Assembly (NCBI GenBank): GCA_024638305.1
Contig: JAHEKN010000016.1
Location: forward strand, 1 to 38,188
Source of the DNA: Gemmatimonadota bacterium
GTDB lineage: Bacteria; Gemmatimonadota; Gemmatimonadetes; Longimicrobiales; Gaopeijiaceae
DNA: 38,188 nt
Reading direction: 5' to 3'
In this document: positions 1-5,915 of the stretch, piece by piece
Layout: every line of letters starts with the position of its first letter
Numbering within the stretch: position 1 is the first letter of the stretch
The notes under the pieces: generated by a model
The model's input: the letters and a program-made list of their open reading frames with translations, nothing else
The model's database searches: none
Told to the model about the DNA's origin: nothing
Position numbers and translations under genes: made by a program

Positions 1-28
1 GGCCCTCTTCCTGCTCCCAATGGACACG

Positions 29-184
29 CCCTACCGAAATGGCAACCCGTCGGCGCCCTCCACGCCGGCGGGGCGCAAAGCCGGAGGCTCGTGGGCGCGA
101 TCCCAGTAGGGAAGCGCGCCCTGTTGGACGTGGTGCACCCTACAGCTCCGCGTCCCGCTCCCGAGCGGCTCGGCTACCGAAGGG
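29..184 (+). promoter_or_regulatory. GEMM-I cyclic-di-GMP riboswitch aptamer, copy 1
   Basis: This is the leader of the first lipoprotein gene. It carries the GEMM-I hallmarks in order: GGC followed by AACC at 41-47, a stem (CCGTCGGCG with CGCCGGCGG), the signature CGCAAAGCC at 74-82, a second helical arm, and GGCTACCGAAG at 172-182. The closing helix is CCCT (29-32) with AGGG (181-184), a pairing that differs in sequence from the other copies but preserves complementarity. The second arm is unusually long, with an inserted GGGCGCG/CGCGCCC hairpin. The G, A and C expected to contact the ligand (G20, A47 and C92 in the Vc2 riboswitch) are present. Ligand identity is inferred from family knowledge. 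Confidence 0.8.
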
Positions 185-192
185 GGACTGGA

Positions 193-250
193 GGCGGCGC
201 GCAGAAGGTGCGCCGCCGAAGACACTCATCCCCTCGGAGGAGTTGGATGA
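193..250 (+). promoter_or_regulatory. Expression platform of riboswitch 1: GC hairpin plus start-codon hairpin
   Basis: Between the aptamer and the gene lie two hairpins. GGCGGCGC (193-200) pairs with GCGCCGCC (210-217), with no T tract after it, so it is not an obvious intrinsic terminator. TCATCC (226-231) pairs with GGATGA (245-250). The start codon ATG (247-249) lies in that 3' arm and the Shine-Dalgarno GGAGGA (236-241) in the 13-nt loop. Control at translation is the natural inference. Confidence 0.5.
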
Positions 251-1179
251 TGCGAGACTCACTGCGCGGCCTACTACAGGTGGTCGCGACGATGTCGGCT
301 TTGCTCCTGGTCGGAGCCTGTGCCGATTCCGCGCCGCCCACGTCGGTCGATGCGCCGGCGCTCGCCGGCGCGATGGACTTCATACCGCCGTCCGGCGGTC
401 CCGGAGATCCGGACCCGACCGCCTTCGGCAAGACACCCGCGGGGCCGGACGTGGAGCGCTACGAGATCTGCAAGCGCTGGGTCGGCGCCCCCGGCGTGGC
501 CACGTTCGAGGTGAGCGGGCCCGTCAACACCCATCAGACGTCGACCGACGACGGTTCCTGGTTTGGTCCGTTCTCCGCTCTCGGTGAGACCGACTGGTCC
601 TGCCGCGACGTATGGCTGGAAGGGGCCGCAGGTCAGATCGTCACGGTGACCGAGATCGGCGCGTCCGGCACGAACCCGTACACGTTGACGCTCGTTCAGG
701 CGTTGACGAGCGGATCGAACAACCCGGCCACGATCGGCGCTGACTTCGTCAGCGGCCGTGTAGACGGATTCACCGGCGCGGGCGTGACCGCGTTCTTCAC
801 GAACACGGAAATGCCGCCGCCCCCGGGCGGTGAAGGCTGCACGCCCGGCTACTGGAAGCAGGCGCACCACTTCGGATCGTGGACGGCGCCCTACACGCCG
901 GGCACGTTGTTCTCGGACGTGTTCGAGGACGCGTTCCCGAGCATGACGCTGCTCGACGTTCTCAAGCAGGGCGGCGGGGGCCTCAAGGCACTCGGCCGGC
1001 ACACGGTGGCCGCGCTTCTGAACGGTGCGTCGGCCGGTGTGGCGGCGGACTATTCGGCGGCGCAGGTGATCGCCGGCTTCAACGGCGTGTTCCCCGGCAC
1101 CAAGAGCGACTACAACACGCTCAAGAACCAGTACGCCGCGGCCAACGAACAGGGCTGCCCGCTGGGCCGGAACCCGTAG
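247..1179 (+). CDS. Secreted lipoprotein, prealbumin-like plus CTPGYWK domains, paralog 1
   Basis: This 310-residue exported protein of unknown function belongs to a four-member tandem family. The ATG at 247 follows GGAGGA at 5-nt spacing. A hydrophobic signal peptide ends in a lipobox with Cys25, so the mature protein should be membrane-anchored. Residues about 70-190 hold a Cys-Lys-Arg-Trp motif, a Trp-Ser-Cys-Arg-Asp-Val-Trp motif, and a VTVTE then FFTNTE pattern like prealbumin/SpaA-type surface domains. Residues from Cys198 start with CTPGYWKQ and end with GCPLGR. Paired cysteines in both halves suggest disulfides in the envelope. This copy's C-terminal half differs from the closely matching halves of copies 2-4. 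A role in attachment is inferred from the cyclic-di-GMP riboswitch and the nearby pilus operon. Confidence 0.85.
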   Translation: MMRDSLRGLLQVVATMSALLLVGACADSAPPTSVDAPALAGAMDFIPPSGGPGDPDPTAFGKTPAGPDVERYEICKRWVGAPGVATFEVSGPVNTHQTSTDDGSWFGPFSALGETDWSCRDVWLEGAAGQIVTVTEIGASGTNPYTLTLVQALTSGSNNPATIGADFVSGRVDGFTGAGVTAFFTNTEMPPPPGGEGCTPGYWKQAHHFGSWTAPYTPGTLFSDVFEDAFPSMTLLDVLKQGGGGLKALGRHTVAALLNGASAGVAADYSAAQVIAGFNGVFPGTKSDYNTLKNQYAAANEQGCPLGRNP

Positions 1180-1265
1180 TCCGAACCGTAGTCCAAATGG
1201 GGGCCACTGCTGGCTCCCAGGCTCGACGTCTCCACGCCGGATCTTCCCGGGGTTGCAAGAGCCGA

Positions 1266-1303
1266 ACGACCGCCCGGGGACCCTCACCCGGGCGGTCGTC
1301 TTT
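1266..1303 (+). terminator. Intrinsic terminator of lipoprotein unit 1
   Basis: A 13-bp perfect stem, ACGACCGCCCGGG (1266-1278) with CCCGGGCGGTCGT (1287-1299), is followed by CTTT. It closes the first lipoprotein transcription unit and separates it from riboswitch 2. Confidence 0.75.
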
Positions 1304-1398
1304 GGGGGTGGGCACCCTATTGTGGCGGAGAATCCGACCCGCGAAATTATGTGCAGATCGAAAGCGAGCTGCCCCTACAGATCGCCACCCGATCGATT

Positions 1399-1484
1399 CC
1401 TTCCGAGAAAGGCAACCCGCCCCCCCCGGGGCGGTCGCAAAGCCCCCGGACTCCGAGTCGGAGCAGCCAGGCTGCCGAAGAAGG
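1399..1484 (+). promoter_or_regulatory. GEMM-I cyclic-di-GMP riboswitch aptamer, copy 2
   Basis: This is the cleanest of the four aptamers. CCTTC (1399-1403) closes on GAAGG (1480-1484). Inside are GGCAACC, a CCGCCCC/GGGGCGG stem, CGCAAAGCC (1436-1444), a CTCCGA/TCGGAG hairpin arm and GGCTGCCGAAG (1470-1480). The position equivalent to G20 is G, which fits cyclic-di-GMP rather than the cyclic-AMP-GMP variant. It lies about 60 nt before the second lipoprotein gene. The platform contains a weak GTGG/CCAC hairpin and lacks the start-codon hairpin seen in the other three. Confidence 0.85.
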
Positions 1485-1544
1485 TCCAAGCCTATCGTGG
1501 CCATGAGGGTCCACGTCCTGGGCGTGTCTACAATGGAGGGGTCA

Positions 1545-2474
1545 ATGAAAAGCGGTTCAGTTGTCAGGCCGTACTGGCTCGGTTCGGCGATGGCGGTGCT
1601 GTTCGTCCTCGGCGCATGCTCTGAAGGCGGGGTCGTTTCCCCCGTCGATCAGGGCCCCTTGGTCGGTGCGGCGGACTTCATCCCGCCGTCGGGCGGCCCC
1701 GGAGATCCAAACCCGACAGCCTTCGGAAAGACGGCCGGGGCACCGGACGTGGAGCGGTTCGAGATCTGCAAGCGCTGGGTCGGCGCCGTCGGAGTCGCCA
1801 CCTTCGAGGTGAGTGGCCCGGTATTGACGCATCAGACCTCGACCAACGACGGATCCTGGTACGGTCCGTTCGACGCTCTGGGCCGATCGGGCTGGTTCTG
1901 CCGTGACGTATGGCTCGAGGGCGCCGCGGGACAGATCGTCACCGCGCAGGAGATCTCGGCGACGGGTGCCAACCCGTACACCTTGACGCTCGTTGAAGCG
2001 TTGACCTCGACCACGTCGACCCCCAACCCGGCCACCATCGGCGCGGACTACGTCAGCGGCCGCGTGGACGGGTTCACGGGCGCGGGCGTGACGGCGTTCT
2101 TCACCAACACCGAGGAAGTGCCTCCTGGTGACCAGGGCTGCACGCCCGGGTACTGGAAGCAGGTCCATCACTTCGGGAACTGGACGGGCTACGCCACGGG
2201 CGACTCGTATAACGCCGTGTTCGGCGTAACCTCGTCCTTCGGCGGGACGCTGCTCCAGGCGCTCAACCGCGGTGGCGGTGGCGAGATCGCGCTCGGCCGG
2301 CACGCGGTGGCGGCGCTGCTCAACGCGGCCAACGCGGGCGTGAACGCCGTGTACTCGGAAGCGCAGGTCATCGCCATGGTCCAGGCGGCCTATGCGTCCG
2401 GGAACTTCGAGGGCACCAAGAACCTGCTGGCGGCGGCTAATGAGCTCGGCTGCCCGCTCGGCCGGGCCCTGTAA
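1545..2474 (+). CDS. Secreted lipoprotein, prealbumin-like plus CTPGYWK domains, paralog 2
   Basis: This protein has 309 residues. ATG 1545 is preferred over the in-frame ATG 1533 because GGAGGGG (1535-1541) sits just upstream of it and because it gives a normal signal peptide with lipobox Leu-Gly-Ala-Cys25. The N-terminal half has the same motifs as copies 1 and 3 (Cys-Lys-Arg-Trp, then a Cys-Arg-Asp-Val-Trp motif, then FFTNTEE). The C-terminal half starts CTPGYWKQVHHFGNW and continues with a helical-looking stretch (LGRHAVAALLNAANAGVNAV) ending GCPLGRAL. That half is nearly the same as in copies 3 and 4. It is the only copy lacking the start-codon hairpin, so its translation may be regulated differently. 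Function unknown; cell-surface anchoring is well supported. Confidence 0.85.
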   Translation: MKSGSVVRPYWLGSAMAVLFVLGACSEGGVVSPVDQGPLVGAADFIPPSGGPGDPNPTAFGKTAGAPDVERFEICKRWVGAVGVATFEVSGPVLTHQTSTNDGSWYGPFDALGRSGWFCRDVWLEGAAGQIVTAQEISATGANPYTLTLVEALTSTTSTPNPATIGADYVSGRVDGFTGAGVTAFFTNTEEVPPGDQGCTPGYWKQVHHFGNWTGYATGDSYNAVFGVTSSFGGTLLQALNRGGGGEIALGRHAVAALLNAANAGVNAVYSEAQVIAMVQAAYASGNFEGTKNLLAAANELGCPLGRAL

Positions 2475-2529
2475 GCTCGGTCGCATTTCCTGCGCGTCCG
2501 CTGGGCGCGTAGAGCAGGTGCGGTAGACG

Positions 2530-2563
2530 CCGCCCCGGGGGGAATCACCCTCCGGGGCGGTTT
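2530..2563 (+). terminator. Terminator of lipoprotein unit 2
   Basis: CCGCCCCGG (2530-2538) pairs with CCGGGGCGG (2552-2560), followed by TTT. The same stem recurs after copies 3 and 4, so the terminator was duplicated with the gene unit. Confidence 0.7.
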
Positions 2564-2829
2564 CGCGTCCAGGCACCGCCTCGGCCGAGTGTCGGAAGCC
2601 CGGTCGCATGTAGGCGCGCAGCCGGTTCTGGCCTCGTGACGCCAGGCGTGCCAACACCCGTGTCCGGTCCCGGTCCGTTCTTCCGCTTGTCACGTTGGGA
2701 GCAGGCAGGGCCTGATCTCGCACGAGTGCCCGTTTTCCAAAGCGCAAATGGGGTTGCGCGCGGCGTGGGTGCACGGTCAGGTTCGGGAAGTTGAGGGACT
2801 GCCCCGCATGTTCCCACGACTAACAGTTT
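2564..2829 (+). other. Intergenic leader region before riboswitch 3
   Basis: I see no convincing gene here. The last part (from about 2776, GTCAGGTTC) resembles the sequence before riboswitch 4 (from about 4300). Shared blocks include GTCAGGTTC, GGGAC and GTTCCC in the same order, which suggests a duplicated promoter or upstream regulatory segment. No clean -35/-10 pair could be assigned. Confidence 0.35.
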
Positions 2830-2914
2830 CCTTCCGAAAAGGCTCCGCCCCCCCGGCGCGACGCAAAGCCGATCGGGCTCCGACCTCACGGAGCAGCCCG
2901 GCTGCCGAAGAAGG
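2830..2914 (+). promoter_or_regulatory. GEMM-I cyclic-di-GMP riboswitch aptamer, copy 3
   Basis: CCTTC (2830-2834) pairs with GAAGG (2910-2914). GGC at 2841, CGCAAAGCC at 2862-2870 and GGCTGCCGAAG at 2900-2910 are present, with a CTCCG...CGGAG arm between. The AA usually found after the first GGC is replaced by TCC, so affinity could differ from copies 1 and 2. Confidence 0.75.
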
Positions 2915-2919
2915 ACAAC

Positions 2920-2979
2920 GCGGTGCCGGCTCACGAGGGGCGCACCGCACGCTCAAATCATCCCAGGAGGATTGGATGA
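2920..2979 (+). promoter_or_regulatory. Expression platform of riboswitch 3
   Basis: GCGGTGC (2920-2926) pairs with GCACCGC (2942-2948) with no T tract. TCATCC (2958-2963) pairs with GGATGA (2974-2979), enclosing the Shine-Dalgarno AGGAGG in a 10-nt loop and placing the ATG (2976-2978) in the stem. This is the same layout as copies 1 and 4. Confidence 0.5.
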
Positions 2980-3899
2980 GACACGGTTCATTCGGCACGG
3001 CCTTTCGACTCGGAGCAGGCTGCGCCGTACTGCTGGCGCTGGCTGCCTGCTCCGAGGGCGATGTCGTAACGTCCGTCGACGAAGCCATTTTGGCGGGTGC
3101 GGCGGACTTCATACCACCATCGGGCGGACCCGGAGATCCGGACCCGACGGCCTTCGGCAAGACGGCGGGAGCGCCGGACGTCGAGCGCTACGAGATCTGC
3201 AAGCGTTGGGTCGGTACCCCCGGCGTCGCCACCTTCGAGGTGAGCGGGCCGGTCAACACCCATCAGACGTCGACCGACGACGGTTCATGGTTTGGTCCGT
3301 TCTCCGCTCTGGGAGAGACGGACTGGTCCTGCCGTGACGTCTGGATCGAAGGCGCCGCGGGTCAGATTGTCACCGCGACCGAGATCAGCGCGACGGGCAC
3401 GAACCCGTACGCTTTGACGCTCGTGCAGGCGTTGACGTCCGGGACGGCCAACCCGGCCACGATCGGCGCGGACTACGTCAGCGGCCGCGTGGACGGATTC
3501 ACGGGCGCGGGCGTGACGGCGTTCTTCACCAACACCGAGGAAGTGCCTCCTGGTGACCAGGGCTGCACGCCCGGGTACTGGAAGCAGGTCCATCACTTCG
3601 GGAACTGGACCAACTACGCGCCGGGTGATTCCTATGACGGCACCTTCGGCGTGGTCTCGTCGTTCGGCGGCACGCTGCTCGACGCGCTCGAGCGCGGCGG
3701 CGGGAAGGAGAACGCGCTGGGTCGGCATGCGGTGGCGGCACTGCTCAACGCTGCGAGCGCCGGTGTGAATGCCGTGTACTCGGAAGCGCAGGTCATCGCC
3801 ATGGTGCAGGCGGCTTACGCGTCGGGTGACTTCAACGGCGTGAAGGACCAGTTGGCCGCGGCCAACGAGCTCGGCTGCCCGCTCGGTCGGGCTCCGTAA
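2976..3899 (+). CDS. Secreted lipoprotein, prealbumin-like plus CTPGYWK domains, paralog 3
   Basis: This 307-residue protein starts at ATG 2976 behind AGGAGG with 5-nt spacing. The signal peptide ends in Leu-Ala-Ala-Cys25. Its N-terminal half closely matches copy 1 (same HQTSTDDGSWFGPFSALGE stretch), while its C-terminal half closely matches copies 2 and 4 (CTPGYWKQVHHFGNW, DALERGGGKENALGRHAVA, GCPLGRAP). That combination makes it the hinge of the mosaic within the array. Four conserved cysteines outside the lipobox suggest disulfides. No enzymatic motif is visible. A structural, adhesive or pilus-associated role is an inference from secretion, riboswitch control and neighbourhood. Confidence 0.85.
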   Translation: MRHGSFGTAFRLGAGCAVLLALAACSEGDVVTSVDEAILAGAADFIPPSGGPGDPDPTAFGKTAGAPDVERYEICKRWVGTPGVATFEVSGPVNTHQTSTDDGSWFGPFSALGETDWSCRDVWIEGAAGQIVTATEISATGTNPYALTLVQALTSGTANPATIGADYVSGRVDGFTGAGVTAFFTNTEEVPPGDQGCTPGYWKQVHHFGNWTNYAPGDSYDGTFGVVSSFGGTLLDALERGGGKENALGRHAVAALLNAASAGVNAVYSEAQVIAMVQAAYASGDFNGVKDQLAAANELGCPLGRAP

Positions 3900-3952
3900 G
3901 CTTCGGTCTCCTTGCAGACGCGTTCTCTGAGCGCCTCTACGCGGGTTGGACG

Positions 3953-3986
3953 CCGCCCCGGGGGGGATCACCCTCCGGGGCGGTTT
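3953..3986 (+). terminator. Terminator of lipoprotein unit 3
   Basis: CCGCCCCGG (3953-3961) pairs with CCGGGGCGG (3975-3983), followed by TTT. It is almost the same as the terminator of unit 2. Confidence 0.7.
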
Positions 3987-4353
3987 CGCGTCGTGGTGTC
4001 CCGCCACCGACCGCCATCCGGGCCGCGCCGGCCCCACCGCTCCTCACTCATGAGGGGACCGATGTCCGGTCTGCGTCCGATCCCGCTCGGACGCGCTCCT
4101 CAAGTCGGGGTTGCATCCCCAAGGGTCTCGGGCTCCACGAGACCAAGCACACCCCGCCCCGGGCTACCCGGGGCGGCCGTTCCGCGTTCGGGCAGGCTGA
4201 GCGCGGCAGGCTGACTTGCGGGCGCACGCGGTTGTTTCCGGGGCCTGAGAAGCGGGAAACCCCGGACAGGAAACGACTTGTCTGCGTGGCCCCGGCCCCG
4301 TCAGGTTCAAGGTGGGAAGGGACCGTCCCGCGCGTTCCCGCGAGTTGACGCGT
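3987..4353 (+). other. Long intergenic stretch with extra hairpins, possible remnant of a lost unit
   Basis: No gene is evident. It holds three further hairpins: GGGG/CCCC at 4107-4120, GGTCTCG (4124-4130) with CGAGACC (4138-4144), and a terminator-like CCGCCCCGGG (4154-4163) with CCCGGGGCGG (4167-4176). The last resembles the terminators that follow each lipoprotein gene although no gene precedes it. The end of the stretch (from about 4300) resembles the region before riboswitch 3. Confidence 0.45.
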
Positions 4354-4439
4354 CTTTCCGAAGCGGCTCGGCTCCTCAGGGCGCTACGTAAAAGCCCCTG
4401 GGTTTGGAGCTCAAGGAGCGGCCAGGCTACCGAAGAAGG
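4354..4439 (+). promoter_or_regulatory. GEMM-I riboswitch aptamer, copy 4 (most divergent)
   Basis: CTTTC (4354-4358) faces GAAGG (4435-4439). GGC at 4365, CGTAAAAGCC in place of CGCAAAGCC (4387-4396), a GGAGC...GGAGC arm region and GGCTACCGAAG (4425-4435) are visible. The signature has a C-to-T change and one extra A, and the AA after the first GGC is missing. It is clearly homologous by position and by its 3' half, but ligand binding is less certain than for copies 1-3. Confidence 0.65.
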
Positions 4440-4444
4440 ACGCC

Positions 4445-4504
4445 GCGGTGCCGGCCACTAGGGACGCACCGCACGCACGATTCATCCAAGGAGGCTCGGA
4501 TGAA
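4445..4504 (+). promoter_or_regulatory. Expression platform of riboswitch 4
   Basis: GCGGTGC (4445-4451) pairs with GCACCGC (4466-4472). TTCATCC (4481-4487) pairs perfectly with GGATGAA (4498-4504) over 7 bp, leaving AAGGAGGCTC, with the Shine-Dalgarno, as a 10-nt loop. The ATG (4500-4502) lies inside the stem. This is the strongest version of the start-codon hairpin. Confidence 0.55.
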
Positions 4505-5384
4505 ACACGGTTCATTTAGAGGACTTTTCCGATGCGGTGCCGGTCTGGCCGTCCTTCTCGTCTTCGCTGCCTGTTCGGAGACGGGACCCACTTCGTCGAT
4601 GGACGCGGCGCTTCTGAACGCGGCGTTCGCCCATACGGGCGCGGACACCCAGATCGGGACACCAACTGTACCGGACGGTGAGCTCTTCGAGGTGTGCAAG
4701 CGCTGGGTGGGCACACCTGCAACCGCAGACTTCTCGGTTGCCGACGCCACCCACACCCATGATTTCAGCAGCGCGACCTTCCTGGGTCCGTTCTCGGCCA
4801 TGGGCTTCAACGACTGGTGGTGCGCCGACGTTTGGCTGGAAGGCGGCCCGAACACGGTGACGGTGACGGAAGTCGGAGTCACCGGCGGAACGAATCCGTA
4901 CACGGTGACCATCCAGGCGGCCGGAACGGGCTCGTCCAACATCGTGATCGGGGCCAACTCGGTGTCGGGTAACGTCCAGGGTGCAGGTGGCCCGTCCGGC
5001 GTGACGGCCTTCTTCACGAACACCGAAGTAGTCCCGGGCGACGAGGGCTGCACGCCGGGCTACTGGAAGCAGCCGCATCACTTCGGAAACTGGACCACCT
5101 ACGCACAGGGTGATTCCTACGACGCCACCTTCGGCGTGGTCTCGTCGTTCGGCGGCACGCTGCTCGACGCGCTCAAGCGTGGTGGTGGGAAGGAAATGGC
5201 ACTCGGTCGACATGCGGTGGCGGCTCTCCTGAATGCCGCGAACGCAGGCGTGAATGCCATGTACTCGGAGGCGCAGGTGATCGCCATGGTCCAGGCGGCT
5301 TACGCTTCGGGTGACTTCAACGGGGTCAAGGACCAACTGGCCGCGGCCAATGAGCTCGGTTGCCCGCTCGGTCGGGCTCCATGA
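4500..5384 (+). CDS. Secreted lipoprotein, prealbumin-like plus CTPGYWK domains, paralog 4
   Basis: This 294-residue protein starts at ATG 4500 after AAGGAGG. The signal peptide is nearly that of copy 3 and ends in Phe-Ala-Ala-Cys25. The N-terminal half is shorter and diverged: it lacks the IPPSGGPGDP segment found in copies 1-3 and has HTGADTQIGTPTVPDGELFE instead. It still retains Cys-Lys-Arg-Trp-Val-Gly, the Trp-Cys-Ala-Asp-Val-Trp-Leu-Glu-Gly motif, VTVTE and FFTNTE. The C-terminal half (CTPGYWKQPHHFGNW to GCPLGRAP) is nearly that of copy 3. A different exposed N-terminal face on a constant C-terminal module is consistent with diversification of a surface protein. Function unknown. Confidence 0.85.
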   Translation: MKHGSFRGLFRCGAGLAVLLVFAACSETGPTSSMDAALLNAAFAHTGADTQIGTPTVPDGELFEVCKRWVGTPATADFSVADATHTHDFSSATFLGPFSAMGFNDWWCADVWLEGGPNTVTVTEVGVTGGTNPYTVTIQAAGTGSSNIVIGANSVSGNVQGAGGPSGVTAFFTNTEVVPGDEGCTPGYWKQPHHFGNWTTYAQGDSYDATFGVVSSFGGTLLDALKRGGGKEMALGRHAVAALLNAANAGVNAMYSEAQVIAMVQAAYASGDFNGVKDQLAAANELGCPLGRAP

Positions 5385-5464
5385 GCTCCACGTCGCCACG
5401 TTCAGGCGCAGCGGCATAGCGGTCGCCACGCGGCCTCGAGACGGTCCGCCAGCGGCGGACCTCA

Positions 5465-5492
5465 CCGCCCCGGAGGAAATCCTCCGGGGCGG
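5465..5492 (+). terminator. Hairpin after lipoprotein unit 4
   Basis: A perfect 13-bp stem, CCGCCCCGGAGGA (5465-5477) with TCCTCCGGGGCGG (5480-5492). No T run follows, so it may block exonucleases or terminate weakly. Confidence 0.5.
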
Positions 5493-5627
5493 AACGGAGG
5501 CCGGTGACTCCCAGGTGTGCCCGCGCTGCCACGAGGTTGACCCGCCTCGCTCCCCCTGCCACTCTGCGTTCCGGCCGTCCGCCCGATCGGGGCTAAGGCC
5601 CCTTGAGAGCTCGAGGAGGAAACACGC

Positions 5628-5846
5628 GTGTCGGACCTGAAGATCACGGCAACTCGTAACGGGCCGTACAAGGTCGAGGGCGTGGACCGGGTTCTGGACG
5701 CGGACGGCAACCCGCTCGAGATTCGCGCTGGAAAGCCCGTCTGGCTTTGCCGCTGCGGGCAGTCCCAGAACAAGCCGTTCTGCGACAGCAGCCACCGGCG
5801 CGTGGACTTCCAGCCGGACGGCCCGACGAGTCCTGACGAGTCCTAG
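5628..5846 (+). CDS. CDGSH iron-sulfur domain protein
   Basis: This 72-residue protein uses a GTG start at 5628, set by AGGAGGA at 7-nt spacing. It carries the CDGSH cluster-binding motif: Cys41, Cys43, Cys52 and His56 in the arrangement C-x-C-x2-S-x3-P-F-C-D-x2-H. Family members bind a 2Fe-2S cluster with three Cys and one His and act in iron or redox handling. The protein has no export signal, so it should be cytoplasmic. Nothing ties it to the surrounding pilus or lipoprotein genes, and it lies downstream of the unit-4 hairpin, so it may be an independent gene or receive read-through. Confidence 0.9.
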   Translation: MSDLKITATRNGPYKVEGVDRVLDADGNPLEIRAGKPVWLCRCGQSQNKPFCDSSHRRVDFQPDGPTSPDES

Positions 5847-5864
5847 GCACCCGAGAACGCGAAA

Positions 5865-5889
5865 GCCGGCGCCCCGTTCGAGCGCCGGC
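5865..5889. terminator. Bidirectional terminator between convergent genes
   Basis: GCCGGCGC (5865-5872) pairs with GCGCCGGC (5882-5889) in the gap between the CDGSH gene (+) and the pilus operon end (-). Read on the minus strand the stem is followed by TTT. Confidence 0.55.
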
Positions 5890-5915
5890 CTCCGTCATCC
5901 GTCAATCCGCTTCCG

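Noticed and set aside
274..1287. A long minus-strand frame opposite lipoprotein 1
   Set aside because: Similar frames appear opposite each paralog with Arg-rich composition, as expected from mirrored codon bias.
29..4439. Cyclic-AMP-GMP (GEMM-Ib) identity for the riboswitches
   Set aside because: The diagnostic change is an A at the position equivalent to G20; all four copies have G there, so cyclic-di-GMP is preferred.
247..5384. Gram-positive SpaA-type sortase pilins
   Set aside because: The VTVTE/FTNTE patterns are similar, but there is no LPXTG sorting signal, each protein has a lipobox, and the secretin gene implies an outer membrane.
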